From Flavobacteriia bacterium (GTDB taxonomy: Bacteria > Bacteroidota > Bacteroidia > Flavobacteriales > Flavobacteriaceae), in assembly GCA_004293045.1 (NCBI GenBank), contig RDXY01000002.1, positions 1 to 64,000 on the forward strand: a stretch of 64,000 nucleotides of DNA. Direction: 5' to 3'. Positions 28,608-37,762 of this stretch are shown here, one piece after another. Under the pieces are notes generated by a model, which ran no database searches, was not told the origin of the DNA, and saw only the letters and a list, made by a program, of their open reading frames with translations. Made by a program: the position numbers and the translations under genes. The number at the start of each line of letters is the position of its first letter. Positions within the stretch are counted from its first letter, which is position 1.

Positions 28608-29666
28608 TTATAAATTATTTAGAAAATCTAAAGTATCTACATTGTCAGCGTAGTCCCATAAATTTGGTTTTTGAGTGTTTCCAAAATATACTGAATTTTC
28701 AATAATTCCATTTGAAACTACACATTGAATGATTTCGGCATCTTGTTGTATACGTGCTTTTACTTCGTTTACGTCTTCGTAATATTCATAAAACACTGAA
28801 GAAATAGGCGAAGCGTGACTGGTGTCTTCCTTTATCGTTAAAAATTCATTATCTAATAATTGAAAATTACTCATTAAAAAAACCGCTTTATTATAATCGT
28901 AATTATTAGCATATTTTTCGTAATAAATTACATCTTTTTGAGCATACATTCCATTAAAAAACGCATCGAAATTATAATTTTTAGGAACAAAAATTTTAGA
29001 CACATTTCGGCAACCTAATCCAAAATATCTAAAAACATCTTCGCTTAATAAGGTCATTTCTTCTGGAGTTTCATTACCAGTTAATACTGCAACAGAATTT
29101 CTACTTTTTCTAATGATGGAAGGTTTGTTTTTAAAATAATATTCAAAATATCTAGCCGTATTGTTGCTGCCAGTGGCAATAACGGCATCAAAATTTTCTA
29201 ATTTACCTTCAACAAACGTTATTTTTTCATTAAAACGGGTATCTAAAGCAATTAAATAGTTGGCTAAAAACTTAATTAAATAATCGTCTTTACTTGATGT
29301 TTTTACTAAAACATTATTTCCTGAAATTAAAACGGATAATAAATCGTGAAAACCTACTAACGGAATATTTCCTGCTAAAATTAAGCCCACGTTTTTGGGC
29401 TCTTTTTCAATAAAATTGTAAGCAGAAAGCCACTGATTTAAGTTGTTTTCAGTTAAAGCTTCAGCCCAACTTGAAATACTAAAATGCACATTGTCTGGTG
29501 TAAACCAATTATTGTGAGATTGCGATAAGGCAATTAAATCAACAAACGAGTTAAAAAACAAATCATTATATTTTACTTGCTCATTTTGTTGATTCTTGTC
29601 TAAAGAAAATTGACTTAAAAACTTTCCCAATTCAACAAAATTATTTTTTATTTCAATTTGTAACAT
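28608..29666 (-). CDS. Acyl-CoA reductase, LuxC family
   Basis: 352 aa resembling the LuxC-type fatty-acyl reductases (aldehyde-dehydrogenase-like fold). It has the cofactor region NVGLILAGNIPLVGFHDLLS, ATGSNNTARYF, and a probable catalytic Cys219 in FGLGCRNVSKIFVP. LuxC makes aldehyde from acyl-CoA or acyl-ACP with NADPH; the physiological acyl group here is unknown and no luciferase genes are present. It diverges from a 2[4Fe-4S] ferredoxin gene with 107 bp between and is followed by the 42-aa gene and serC-serA. Confidence 0.8.
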   Translation of the reverse strand: MLQIEIKNNFVELGKFLSQFSLDKNQQNEQVKYNDLFFNSFVDLIALSQSHNNWFTPDNVHFSISSWAEALTENNLNQWLSAYNFIEKEPKNVGLILAGNIPLVGFHDLLSVLISGNNVLVKTSSKDDYLIKFLANYLIALDTRFNEKITFVEGKLENFDAVIATGSNNTARYFEYYFKNKPSIIRKSRNSVAVLTGNETPEEMTLLSEDVFRYFGLGCRNVSKIFVPKNYNFDAFFNGMYAQKDVIYYEKYANNYDYNKAVFLMSNFQLLDNEFLTIKEDTSHASPISSVFYEYYEDVNEVKARIQQDAEIIQCVVSNGIIENSVYFGNTQKPNLWDYADNVDTLDFLNNL

Positions 29667-29673
29667 CTGTAAC

Positions 29674-29704
29674 TTGTTTATATTTAGTTTACGTTGTATT
29701 TTTG
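29674..29704 (+). promoter_or_regulatory. Ferredoxin promoter
   Basis: TTG at 29674-29676, 20-nt spacer, TATTTTTG at 29697-29704: a full match to the consensus, about 70 nt before the ATG at 29774. The divergent -7 box for the reductase gene overlaps its downstream edge. Confidence 0.65.
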
Positions 29705-29706
29705 CA

Positions 29707-29714
29707 CAAAGTTA
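29707..29714 (-). promoter_or_regulatory. -7 box of the acyl-CoA reductase operon
   Basis: On the minus strand TAACTTTG (29714-29707) fits TAnnTTTG. No TTG at 17-23 nt. It is 3 bp from the ferredoxin -7 box, so the two divergent promoters probably compete. Confidence 0.4.
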
Positions 29715-29773
29715 CGAAGTAAAAAGCAGATTTTATAAACTTCTAAACTTTAAACTTTTAAACAAAAGGAATA

Positions 29774-30124
29774 ATGGCAATTATAATAACAGACGAATGT
29801 ATTAATTGTGGGGCTTGTGAACCCGAATGCCCAAATACTGCAATATATGAAGGTGCGGATGATTGGCGTTGGAAAGACGGTACCAAACTTTCAGGAAAAA
29901 TAATTTTACCAGACGGAACAGAAATTGATGCAGATGCGGCACAAACGCCAGTTTCTGATGATTTATATTACATTGTTCCAGGAAAATGTACCGAATGTAA
30001 AGGGTTTCACGATGAACCTCAATGTGCGGCAGTTTGTCCAGTGGATTGTTGCGTGCCGGATGATAATCACGTAGAAAGTGAAGAAACACTTTTAAACCGA
30101 CAAGCATTTTTGCATAACGAATAA
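29774..30124 (+). CDS. 2[4Fe-4S] ferredoxin
   Basis: 116-aa electron carrier. Cluster ligands: C9, C12, C15, C19 ([12 protein letters not shown]) and C72, C75, C84, C88 ([18 protein letters not shown]), with an 8-residue insert between the second and third Cys of the second cluster, as in Alvin-type ferredoxins. The 50 residues between the clusters are longer than in clostridial ferredoxins. Extra C92-C93 follow. It is cytoplasmic. It is divergent from the LuxC-type reductase, a pairing that suggests, but does not prove, that they work together. Confidence 0.9.
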   Translation: MAIIITDECINCGACEPECPNTAIYEGADDWRWKDGTKLSGKIILPDGTEIDADAAQTPVSDDLYYIVPGKCTECKGFHDEPQCAAVCPVDCCVPDDNHVESEETLLNRQAFLHNE

Positions 30125-30186
30125 TACCTCGAACCCCAAAGTGGCGTTTTTGATAGTAAAATAATAATATAATTGAACCGATGTGA

Positions 30187-30212
30187 AGTCCCCTTCGGGG
30201 ATTTAGGGGCTT
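30187..30212 (+). promoter_or_regulatory. GC-rich alternative hairpin just before ychF
   Basis: AGTCCCC-TTCGGGG folds on itself (30190-30200). Alternatively AAGTCCC (30187-30193 region) pairs with GGGGCTT (30206-30212). The two structures are mutually exclusive and end 7 nt before the ychF ATG in an otherwise AT-rich region. It could be a dispersed repeat or a leader affecting translation; the sequence does not decide. Confidence 0.4.
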
Positions 30213-30218
30213 TAAAAT

Positions 30219-31313
30219 ATGAAAGCAGGAATTGTAGGCTTACCAAATGTTGGAAAATCAACGTTATTTAATTGTTTATCAAACGCAAAAGCACAAAGTG
30301 CTAATTTTCCGTTTTGTACTATCGAGCCAAATATTGGTGTAGTAAACGTACCAGATCCAAGAATTAATCGTTTAGAAGAATTGGTAAAACCAGAACGTGT
30401 GCAAATGGCAACCGTTGATATTGTTGATATTGCAGGTTTGGTTAAAGGAGCAAGTAAAGGAGAAGGATTGGGAAATCAGTTTTTAGGAAATATTAGAGAA
30501 TGTAATGCGATTATTCACGTTTTACGTTGTTTTGATAATGATAATATTGTTCACGTAGATGGAAATGTAAACCCAATTCGTGATAAAGAAACCATTGACA
30601 TAGAATTACAATTAAAAGACTTAGAAACGGTTGAAAAACGTTTAGAAAAAGCAAATAAAGGAGCTAAAACCGGTAATGCTGAGGCTAAAATTGAAAAAGG
30701 AATTTTAGATAGAATTAAAGAAGCTCTATTACAAGGAAAATCGGCAAGAACGGTTGTGCCAAATGGTAATGAAGAAGAAGTTTTATACGAGGCGTTTCAA
30801 TTAATTACAGCCAAACCTGTTTTATATGTTTGTAACGTGGACGAAGCGTCTGCCGTAAATGGAAACAAATATGTAGACCAAGTTAAAGAATTAGTAAAAG
30901 ACGAACAAGCTGAAGTAATTATTCTTTCTGTAGGAGCAGAAGCGGATATCACAGAATTAGAAAGTTACGAAGAACGTCAGGTATTTTTAGAAGATATGGG
31001 ATTGTCTGAACCAGGTTCGGCAGTTTTAATTCGTGCCGCATATAAATTATTGAATTTACAAACGTATTTTACAGCGGGTGTCAAAGAAGTTAGAGCTTGG
31101 ACCATTCAAATTGGTGATACAGCTCCGCAAGCAGCAGGGGTAATTCACTCTGATTTTGAAAAGGGATTTATTCGTGCAGAAGTAATTGCTTTTGAAGATT
31201 ATTCTAATTTCGGTACTGAAGCCAAATGTAAAGAAGCAGGAAAATTAAGAGTGGAAGGAAAAGAATACATCGTAAAAGATGGTGATGTGATGCATTTCCG
31301 TTTTAATGTGTAA
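30219..31313 (+). CDS. ychF: YchF/OLA1-type P-loop ATPase
   Basis: 364-aa Obg-related ATPase that binds the ribosome and large subunit; conserved in nearly all bacteria. It has G1 GLPNVGKST (7-15), G3 DIAGLVKGASKGEGLGNQFL, a coiled-coil insert (about 130-185) and the C-terminal TGS domain (WTIQIGDTAPQAAGVIHSDFEKGFIRAEV). It is a single-gene unit closed by a terminator. The start is fixed by MKAGIVGLPNVGKS. Confidence 0.95.
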   Translation: MKAGIVGLPNVGKSTLFNCLSNAKAQSANFPFCTIEPNIGVVNVPDPRINRLEELVKPERVQMATVDIVDIAGLVKGASKGEGLGNQFLGNIRECNAIIHVLRCFDNDNIVHVDGNVNPIRDKETIDIELQLKDLETVEKRLEKANKGAKTGNAEAKIEKGILDRIKEALLQGKSARTVVPNGNEEEVLYEAFQLITAKPVLYVCNVDEASAVNGNKYVDQVKELVKDEQAEVIILSVGAEADITELESYEERQVFLEDMGLSEPGSAVLIRAAYKLLNLQTYFTAGVKEVRAWTIQIGDTAPQAAGVIHSDFEKGFIRAEVIAFEDYSNFGTEAKCKEAGKLRVEGKEYIVKDGDVMHFRFNV

Positions 31314-31324
31314 TTTGAGAAAAT

Positions 31325-31492
31325 AGAACATAGAAAATAGAGCAAAGAATATAAAAATAGAATATAGAGAAAACCGTTGCAGAAATGTAACGGTTTTTTT
31401 ATTACCTTAAGTTTTCATTTGTCATTATAAAATCAAATTTAATTGCAGTTTTAAGTCTATATTCTGTATTCTATTCTTTATATTCTAAAACT
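31325..31492. repeat. Inverted AT-rich simple repeats around the ychF terminator
   Basis: An ATAGAA/AATATAGA-type tract (about 31325-31370) is mirrored by TCTATATTCTGTATTC...TATATTCT at about 31455-31487. The two are roughly complementary and flank the terminator. They look like decayed dispersed repeat. Confidence 0.35.
31371..31397 (+). terminator. ychF terminator
   Basis: AAACCGTT (31371-31378) pairs with AACGGTTT (31389-31396), with CA/TG continuing inside the loop, followed by a run of T. Confidence 0.85.
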
Positions 31493-31576
31493 GAAAACTT
31501 CTTAATAACTTCTTTAAAAACCATTTTTATTTTTTAATGAAATCCATTATCTTGCAAAAAATCCAAATTCCGATTT

Positions 31577-33439
31577 ATGCAAGAGCAACAAGATCAATAT
31601 AACGAAGATAATATACGTTCACTCGACTGGAAAGAGCATATTCGTATGCGTCCTGGGATGTATATTGGTAAGTTAGGAGATGGTTCCTCACCAGATGATG
31701 GTATTTATATTTTATTAAAAGAAGTGCTCGATAACTGTATCGACGAATTTGTAATGGGTGCTGGTAAAACCATTGAAGTTACCTTAAAAGACAAAATGGT
31801 TACCGTGCGCGATTATGGTCGTGGTATTCCTTTAGGAAAAGTGGTAGATGTTGTTTCTAAAATGAACACCGGAGGAAAATACGATTCCAAAGCGTTTAAA
31901 AAATCAGTAGGACTTAATGGGGTAGGAACAAAAGCAGTTAATGCATTGTCCAATTATTTCCGTGTAGAATCGGTTCGTGATAACCAGCAAAAAGCCGCTG
32001 AATTTTCTGCAGGAAATTTAACGCTTGAAGAAGATGTTATAGAATCAACTAAACGAAAAGGTACCAAAGTATCTTTCGTTGCTGACGAAGCTATTTTTAA
32101 AAATTATAAGTATCGTACCGAATATATCATAAAAATGCTTAAAAATTATTGTTACCTAAATACCGGTTTAACAATATATTTTAATGGCGAAAAATATTAT
32201 TCAGACAATGGTTTAAAAGATTTATTAGAAGAAAACATTGCCGAAGAAGATATGGTGTATCCAATTATTCACCTTTTAGGCGAGGATATCGAAGTAGCCA
32301 TTACGCATAGTAAAACCCAATATTCAGAAGAATATTATTCTTTCGTTAATGGACAAAACACCACGCAAGGAGGAACGCATTTAGGGGCATTCAGAGAAGC
32401 ATTAGTAAAAACCATAAAAGAGTTTTATAACAAACCTTTTGAAGCGTCAGACATTCGTAAATCGATTGTCTCGGCCATTGTGGTTCGTGTAGAAGAACCT
32501 GTTTTCGAAAGTCAAACGAAAACCAAATTGGGTTCTACTGATATGGGACCTGACTTGCCATCAGTCCGTACGTTTGTTAACGATTTTATGAAAACGAAGT
32601 TAGACAACTTCTTACATAAAAATCCAGATGTTGCCGATGCGTTACTTCGCAAAATTTTACAAGCTGAACGCGAGCGTAAAGAATTATCAGGAATTAGAAA
32701 ATTAGCGAAAGACCGAGCAAAAAAAGCCAATCTTCACAATAAAAAATTACGCGATTGTAGAGTGCATTTAACCGATGCGAAAAACCCAAGAAGTTTAGAA
32801 AGTACGCTTTTTATTACCGAGGGAGATTCGGCTTCTGGTTCGATTACTAAAAGCCGCGATGTCAATACACAAGCCGTTTTCAGTTTACGTGGTAAGCCAT
32901 TAAACTCGTATGGTATGACCAAAAAAATTGTGTACGAAAACGAAGAATTCAATTTATTGCAAGCGGCTTTGAATATTGAAGAAAGTATGGAAGATTTACG
33001 ATACAACAATATCGTAATTGCTACCGATGCCGATGTCGATGGTATGCACATTCGTTTGTTGTTAATTACCTTCTTCTTGCAATTTTTTCCTGAAATGATT
33101 AAAGAAGGGCATTTGTATATTTTACAAACACCATTATTTAGAATTCGAAATAAGAAAGAAACCATTTATTGCTATTCGGAAGAAGAACGAAAAGCGGCGA
33201 TGGAAAAACTAAAACCAAAACCAGAAATTACCCGATTTAAAGGATTAGGAGAAATTTCACCAGATGAGTTTAAAAATTTCATAGGTGAAACCATACGTCT
33301 TGATCCTGTAATGTTAGATAAAGCTACATCTATTGAGAAATTATTAGAATTCTATATGGGTAAAAACACACCCGACCGTCAAGACTTTATCATTAACAAC
33401 TTGAAGGTAGAATTAGATGTGGTGGAAGAGGAAGTTTAG
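31577..33439 (+). CDS. parE: DNA topoisomerase IV subunit B
   Basis: 620 aa. It resembles GyrB with a GHKL ATPase ([43 protein letters not shown]), [12 protein letters not shown], and a TOPRIM domain ([24 protein letters not shown]). The partner parC follows 58 nt downstream, which separates it from the gyrB at 19-21 kb. Topo IV decatenates daughter chromosomes. The ATG at 31577 ([20 protein letters not shown]) is 21 residues ahead of the conserved MRPGMYIG. Confidence 0.95.
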   Translation: MQEQQDQYNEDNIRSLDWKEHIRMRPGMYIGKLGDGSSPDDGIYILLKEVLDNCIDEFVMGAGKTIEVTLKDKMVTVRDYGRGIPLGKVVDVVSKMNTGGKYDSKAFKKSVGLNGVGTKAVNALSNYFRVESVRDNQQKAAEFSAGNLTLEEDVIESTKRKGTKVSFVADEAIFKNYKYRTEYIIKMLKNYCYLNTGLTIYFNGEKYYSDNGLKDLLEENIAEEDMVYPIIHLLGEDIEVAITHSKTQYSEEYYSFVNGQNTTQGGTHLGAFREALVKTIKEFYNKPFEASDIRKSIVSAIVVRVEEPVFESQTKTKLGSTDMGPDLPSVRTFVNDFMKTKLDNFLHKNPDVADALLRKILQAERERKELSGIRKLAKDRAKKANLHNKKLRDCRVHLTDAKNPRSLESTLFITEGDSASGSITKSRDVNTQAVFSLRGKPLNSYGMTKKIVYENEEFNLLQAALNIEESMEDLRYNNIVIATDADVDGMHIRLLLITFFLQFFPEMIKEGHLYILQTPLFRIRNKKETIYCYSEEERKAAMEKLKPKPEITRFKGLGEISPDEFKNFIGETIRLDPVMLDKATSIEKLLEFYMGKNTPDRQDFIINNLKVELDVVEEEV

Positions 33440-33497
33440 AACTAATTAAAATATACTGAAACTCTGAAATGAATTCAGAGAAAATAAATTCAGATAA

Positions 33498-36236
33498 ATG
33501 AAAGACGAAGAAGAAAACATTCATCCAGAAGAAGAAAATACGGAACATACTGAAAATAATTCAGAGGATAATTCAATTGATGACAATCAAGAGGAAGCTA
33601 CTTCTGAAGAAGTTATTGAAGTAGACGCCAAACACTTCGAAGGACAACATTTTTACGAAAACGACGAAAATCCAGAAGATACCATTACCAAAGTAACAGG
33701 AATGTACAAAGATTGGTTTTTGGACTACGCGTCGTATGTAATTTTAGAACGTGCTGTTCCTGCTATTGAAGATGGTTTTAAACCGGTTCAACGTCGTATT
33801 ATGCACTCGTTAAAAGAGTTAGATGATGGTCGTTATAACAAAGTGGCCAATGTAGTTGGGCATACGATGCAGTATCATCCTCACGGAGATGCGAGTATTG
33901 GTGATGCTATGGTACAAATTGGGCAGCGTGAATTGCTAATCGATTGTCAAGGAAACTGGGGAAATATTTTAACTGGCGATAGTGCGGCAGCTTCTCGTTA
34001 TATTGAAGCGCGTTTGTCAAAATTTGCTTTGGAAGTTTTGTATTCTCCAAAAATTACTGATTGGGGTGTTTCTTACGATGGTCGTAGAGCGGAACCAAAC
34101 AATTTACCGGTTAAATTCCCATTATTATTAGCTTCCGGAGCCGAAGGAATTGCAGTGGGATTATCAACGAAAGTCTTGCCTCACAATTTTAATGAATTAA
34201 TTGACGCTTCGATAAAAATTTTAAAAGGAAAACCATTTACCATTTATCCTGATTTCCAAACGGCTGGTATTGCAGACGTTTCCAATTATAATGACGGAAT
34301 GCGTGGGGGTAGAGTTCGAGTACGTGCTAAAATTTCGCAATTAGACAAGCAAACGTTAGTCATTACTCAAATTCCGTTTTCAACCAATACGTCAACCTTG
34401 ATTGATAGTATTTTGAAAGCCAATGAAAAAGGAAAAATAAAAATTAAAAAGATTGAAGATAATACGGCTGCTGAGGTAGAAATATTAATTCATCTTTTCC
34501 CTGGCGTTTCGCCAGATAAATCTATTGACGCATTATACGCTTTCACGGCTTGTGAAACTTCTGTAGCGCCTTTAGGTTGTGTAATTCAAGATAACAAACC
34601 GCTTTTTGTCGGCGTGTCTCATATGTTGAAAATTTCTACAGAGCGAACCGTAGAATTACTTCGAAAAGAATTAGAAATTCAGTTAGAGGAACTAAAAACA
34701 AAATGGCATTTTTCTACTTTAGAAAAAATCTTCATTCGTGAAGAAATGTATATCGATTTCAAATTGTATTCGGACAGAGAAACACTTTACGAATATTTAT
34801 ACAAACAATTTGAACCGTTTAAAAAGTCGTTTGTTCGTGAAATCGTAGATGAAGATTTACAGAAATTAACGCAAATTCCAATGATTCGTATTACGCGATT
34901 TGATTCGGATAAAGCGGACGATTTTATTGCGAAGTTAGAAGACGAAATGAAAGAAGTGCAACATCATTTAGATAATTTAATTGATTTTGCAATTGATTAT
35001 TTCGCCAAATTAAAAGAAAAATACGGAAAAGGAAGAGAGCGTCAAACGGAATTAAGAAATTTTGATACGATTGAAGCTACGAAAGTAGTTTTACGTAATA
35101 CCAAATTATACGTGAACAAAGAAGAAGGTTTCTTTGGAACAGGTTTGAAGAAAGACGAATATGTAGCCGATTGTTCCGATATTGATGATGTAATTGTTTT
35201 CCTAAGAGATGGAAGAATGATGATTGCCAAAGTAGACGATAAAAAATTCGTAGGTAAAGATATCATTCATATTGCGGTTTTCGATAAAAACGACAAACGT
35301 ACCATTTATAATATGATATATCGTGATGGTAAAAACGGTTCCACATTTATTAAACGATTTAATGTTTCTGGAGTAACTCGTGATAAATTTTACGATTTAA
35401 CGCAAGAAAAACCAGGTTCACAAGTCTTATATTTCTCTGCTAATCCAAATGGAGAAGCTGAGGTCGTTACGATTTTATTACGCCAAGTAGGAAGTATAAA
35501 GAAATTGAAATGGGATCAAGATTTTTCAGATATTGCAATCAAAGGCCGAGCAAGTAAAGGAAATACAGTTACAAAATATCCTATCAAGAAAATAGAATTA
35601 AAAGAAAAAGGGATTTCGACACTTCGACCAAGAAAAATTTGGTTTGACGATACGGTGCATCGTTTAAATGTAGATGGTAGAGGGGAGTTGTTGGGCGAAT
35701 TTAAACCTAACGATAGATTGCTTATCGCGAATCAATCGGGAAAAATAAAAACCATCATTCCAGAATTGACCACTCATTTTGATGAAGATATGATTGTAAT
35801 GGAAAAATGGAATCCAAAAAAACCAATTTCTGCTATTTATTATGATGGTGAAAAAGAGCGTTATTATGTAAAACGTTTCTTAATTGAAAACGAAAATAAA
35901 GAAGAAATTTTTATTACTGAACATGATAAATCACAATTAGAAATTATTTCTACCGACTGGTTACCAATGGCTGAGGTGGTTTATGCGAAAGTGAAAGGTG
36001 TGCAAAAAGACAATCAGATTGTAAATTTAGATGAGTTTATTGCCGTAAAAGGAATAAAAGCACTTGGTAATCAATTGACTACAGATAAAATAAAACAGAT
36101 CAACATATTAGAATCATTACCTTATGAAGAGGTGTTAGACGAACCAGAAATGGTTTCTGAAGCGTCTAATTCTGAAGCACAAGATTTTAATATTGAATTA
36201 GACGATGACGGACAAATAACATTGAGTTTAGAGTAA
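33498..36236 (+). CDS. parC: DNA topoisomerase IV subunit A, with acidic N-terminal extension
   Basis: 912-aa DNA-cleaving subunit; the active-site tyrosine is Y168 in ASRYIEARL. The breakage-reunion core starts at about residue 65 (GMYKDWFLDYASYVI). A beta-pinwheel C-terminal domain follows from about residue 510 (e.g. GKNGSTFIKRF; GRASKGNTV). Unusual is the first 60 residues, which are almost all Glu, Asp, Asn, Ser and Thr, and the acidic tail (IELDDDGQITLSLE). The extension is probably disordered. The gene sits in a parE-parC operon ended by a hairpin at 36248-36284. Confidence 0.95.
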   Translation: MKDEEENIHPEEENTEHTENNSEDNSIDDNQEEATSEEVIEVDAKHFEGQHFYENDENPEDTITKVTGMYKDWFLDYASYVILERAVPAIEDGFKPVQRRIMHSLKELDDGRYNKVANVVGHTMQYHPHGDASIGDAMVQIGQRELLIDCQGNWGNILTGDSAAASRYIEARLSKFALEVLYSPKITDWGVSYDGRRAEPNNLPVKFPLLLASGAEGIAVGLSTKVLPHNFNELIDASIKILKGKPFTIYPDFQTAGIADVSNYNDGMRGGRVRVRAKISQLDKQTLVITQIPFSTNTSTLIDSILKANEKGKIKIKKIEDNTAAEVEILIHLFPGVSPDKSIDALYAFTACETSVAPLGCVIQDNKPLFVGVSHMLKISTERTVELLRKELEIQLEELKTKWHFSTLEKIFIREEMYIDFKLYSDRETLYEYLYKQFEPFKKSFVREIVDEDLQKLTQIPMIRITRFDSDKADDFIAKLEDEMKEVQHHLDNLIDFAIDYFAKLKEKYGKGRERQTELRNFDTIEATKVVLRNTKLYVNKEEGFFGTGLKKDEYVADCSDIDDVIVFLRDGRMMIAKVDDKKFVGKDIIHIAVFDKNDKRTIYNMIYRDGKNGSTFIKRFNVSGVTRDKFYDLTQEKPGSQVLYFSANPNGEAEVVTILLRQVGSIKKLKWDQDFSDIAIKGRASKGNTVTKYPIKKIELKEKGISTLRPRKIWFDDTVHRLNVDGRGELLGEFKPNDRLLIANQSGKIKTIIPELTTHFDEDMIVMEKWNPKKPISAIYYDGEKERYYVKRFLIENENKEEIFITEHDKSQLEIISTDWLPMAEVVYAKVKGVQKDNQIVNLDEFIAVKGIKALGNQLTTDKIKQINILESLPYEEVLDEPEMVSEASNSEAQDFNIELDDDGQITLSLE

Positions 36237-36247
36237 AATTCAAATAT

Positions 36248-36284
36248 AAACCTGACAAGTTTTCGAAACCTGTCAGGTTTTTTT
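36248..36284. terminator. Bidirectional terminator between parC and terC
   Basis: AAACCTGACA (36248-36257) pairs perfectly with TGTCAGGTTT (36271-36280), followed by T; the 13-nt loop contains TTTCGAAA. It serves parC and the converging terC-like gene. Confidence 0.88.
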
Positions 36285-36289
36285 ATATC

Positions 36290-37147
36290 TTAATTCGTTA
36301 TATCAGTATCTTTTAATTTTTCATCCATAATTTTACTATTATATAAAACCACAGGTTTCTTGCTGTTTTTCTTCATTTTCAGATTTAAAAACTCTACGAA
36401 TAATGAGAAGAAAATAGAGAAGTATAAATATCCTTTTGGAATACTATGAACGGTTTCACCACCAAAGAATTTAAAGTTGGCTAAATGTGAACCTTCTGCT
36501 AAAAGCATGACTCCAATTAAAATTAAGAACGATAAACCTAAAATTTGTATGGTTGGGTGATTGTTTACAAATTTACTAACAGGTCCTGCAAAAATCATCA
36601 TAATAATAATTGAAATAATGATGGCCATAATCATAATTTCTATAGCACCAGTTGCGCCAAATCCAACAGGTGGCTCAGCAGCACTTACTAAACCAATTGC
36701 TGTTAAAATACTATCAAATGAGAAAACGATATTTAATAAAGCAATTTGTAAAATAGCAGCCCCTAATGTATTACTGGCTTTTCCATTACTTCCTTCTTCT
36801 TCACCTTCAAGTTTGTGATGTATTTCGGAAACGGATTTGTATAATAAAAACAAGCCACCACCAAAAATAATTAAGCTTTGACCCGAAATGCCACCTGAGA
36901 AAAATCCTAAATCGAAATCGAAGAATGATTTTTTTAAGCCCATAACCCAAGAAATTCCAAAAAGTAGTACAATTCGGAATGCCATCGCTAATAGCAATCC
37001 AATTCTTCTGGCTTTGGGTTGGTCTTTTTCTTCTAATTTACCAGACACAATTGATAAAAATACAATATTATCAATTCCAAGAATGATTTCTAAAAAAGTT
37101 AAGGTTAGTAGGGCAATCCAAGCGTCTGTGTTGGTTAATATTTCCAT
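36290..37147 (-). CDS. TerC family membrane protein (probable metal-ion exporter)
   Basis: 285 aa with about seven to eight transmembrane segments. Family marks are the acidic membrane residues in FLEIILGIDNIVFLSIVSG (TM1) and NIVFSFDSILTAIGLV. TerC/YceF/YkoY-type proteins export Mn2+ or act in metal supply to secreted enzymes; I infer manganese handling but the sequence does not settle it. I see no yybP-ykoY riboswitch upstream. Instead a palindrome lies at 37182-37197. It converges on parC with a shared terminator. Confidence 0.85.
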   Translation of the reverse strand: MEILTNTDAWIALLTLTFLEIILGIDNIVFLSIVSGKLEEKDQPKARRIGLLLAMAFRIVLLFGISWVMGLKKSFFDFDLGFFSGGISGQSLIIFGGGLFLLYKSVSEIHHKLEGEEEGSNGKASNTLGAAILQIALLNIVFSFDSILTAIGLVSAAEPPVGFGATGAIEIMIMAIIISIIIMMIFAGPVSKFVNNHPTIQILGLSFLILIGVMLLAEGSHLANFKFFGGETVHSIPKGYLYFSIFFSLFVEFLNLKMKKNSKKPVVLYNSKIMDEKLKDTDITN

Positions 37148-37181
37148 TTGATAAGGTATAGATTTTATTTTTAGAATTTAG

Positions 37182-37197
37182 TGTATTTTAATACACA
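37182..37197 (-). promoter_or_regulatory. Palindrome upstream of terC, candidate operator
   Basis: GTGTATT-TT-AATACAC is a perfect 7-bp inverted repeat with a 2-nt spacer, 35-50 nt before the terC start. It lacks a T tail in the direction of the upstream gene, so an operator is more likely than a terminator. The regulator is unknown. Confidence 0.4.
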
Positions 37198-37217
37198 CAT
37201 ATATTTTACGTAGAAAA

Positions 37218-37583
37218 TTATAATTTAGTTACAGATCCAAATTGTTTTTTTGCATCGCCAACAAATGAATATTCAAAATTATATTTTAAGTCTTTGGTAT
37301 TTAGTATTTTAACATGCACGGCTTTTTTTTCTGCTCTGTTCTTTGGTTTCACATTTTCTAAAATATATTCACAATCATTAATCCAGCGAATTGTAAAAGT
37401 ATCAATAACCTGATTGTAGTTTTCAATTTGAATAGAATCATTTCTTTCAAAGGTACTGGTTAATTTTTTGCCATCAAATTTGGTTTCTGACGAAAATTTA
37501 CCAGTTTTAAAATCGGTACACTTTCTTTCTAGGTTGTAACAAGAAACAAGTAGTAATGCGAATAGTAATATGATTTTTTTCAT
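37218..37583 (-). CDS. Small lipoprotein of unknown function in the murQ operon
   Basis: 121 aa. The signal peptide MKKIILLFALLLVSC ends in a lipobox (LVSC, Cys15). A second Cys (CTDF) and a later one (NDCEYIL) are present. The rest (GKFSSETKFDGKKLTSTFERND, TIRWINDCEYIL) is beta-rich. I do not recognise a characterised family. Its ATG overlaps the stop of the 58-aa membrane-protein gene as TAATG, so it is the last gene of a coupled murQ operon. It faces the periplasm. Confidence 0.78.
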   Translation of the reverse strand: MKKIILLFALLLVSCYNLERKCTDFKTGKFSSETKFDGKKLTSTFERNDSIQIENYNQVIDTFTIRWINDCEYILENVKPKNRAEKKAVHVKILNTKDLKYNFEYSFVGDAKKQFGSVTKL

Positions 37584-37759
37584 TAAAAATAAATAAAATA
37601 AAGAGTAATCGAAGTTAATAGTAACAAGTTGAAAATGAATATAGTAATTTGGTTTCTAATATAATATTGTTCATTTGTTTCAATGCTTAAAGTGTTTTTT
37701 CCAAAATGAAACAGCCACCAAATTATTCCACCTAATATATTGTATATATTTCCTGACAT
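37583..37759 (-). CDS. 58-aa small membrane protein in the murQ operon
   Basis: An ATG at 37759 (MSGNIYNILGGIIWWLFHFG) leads to TAA at 37583-37585. It starts 3 nt after the stop of the DUF6095-type gene, and its stop overlaps the start of the lipoprotein gene (TAATG), so it fits exactly between two coupled genes. The protein has two hydrophobic segments (about 5-20 and 38-58) around a polar KNTLSIETNEQYYIRNQ loop and probably spans the inner membrane. No family is known to me. Confidence 0.72.
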   Translation of the reverse strand: MSGNIYNILGGIIWWLFHFGKNTLSIETNEQYYIRNQITIFIFNLLLLTSITLYFIYF

Positions 37760-37762
37760 TTT

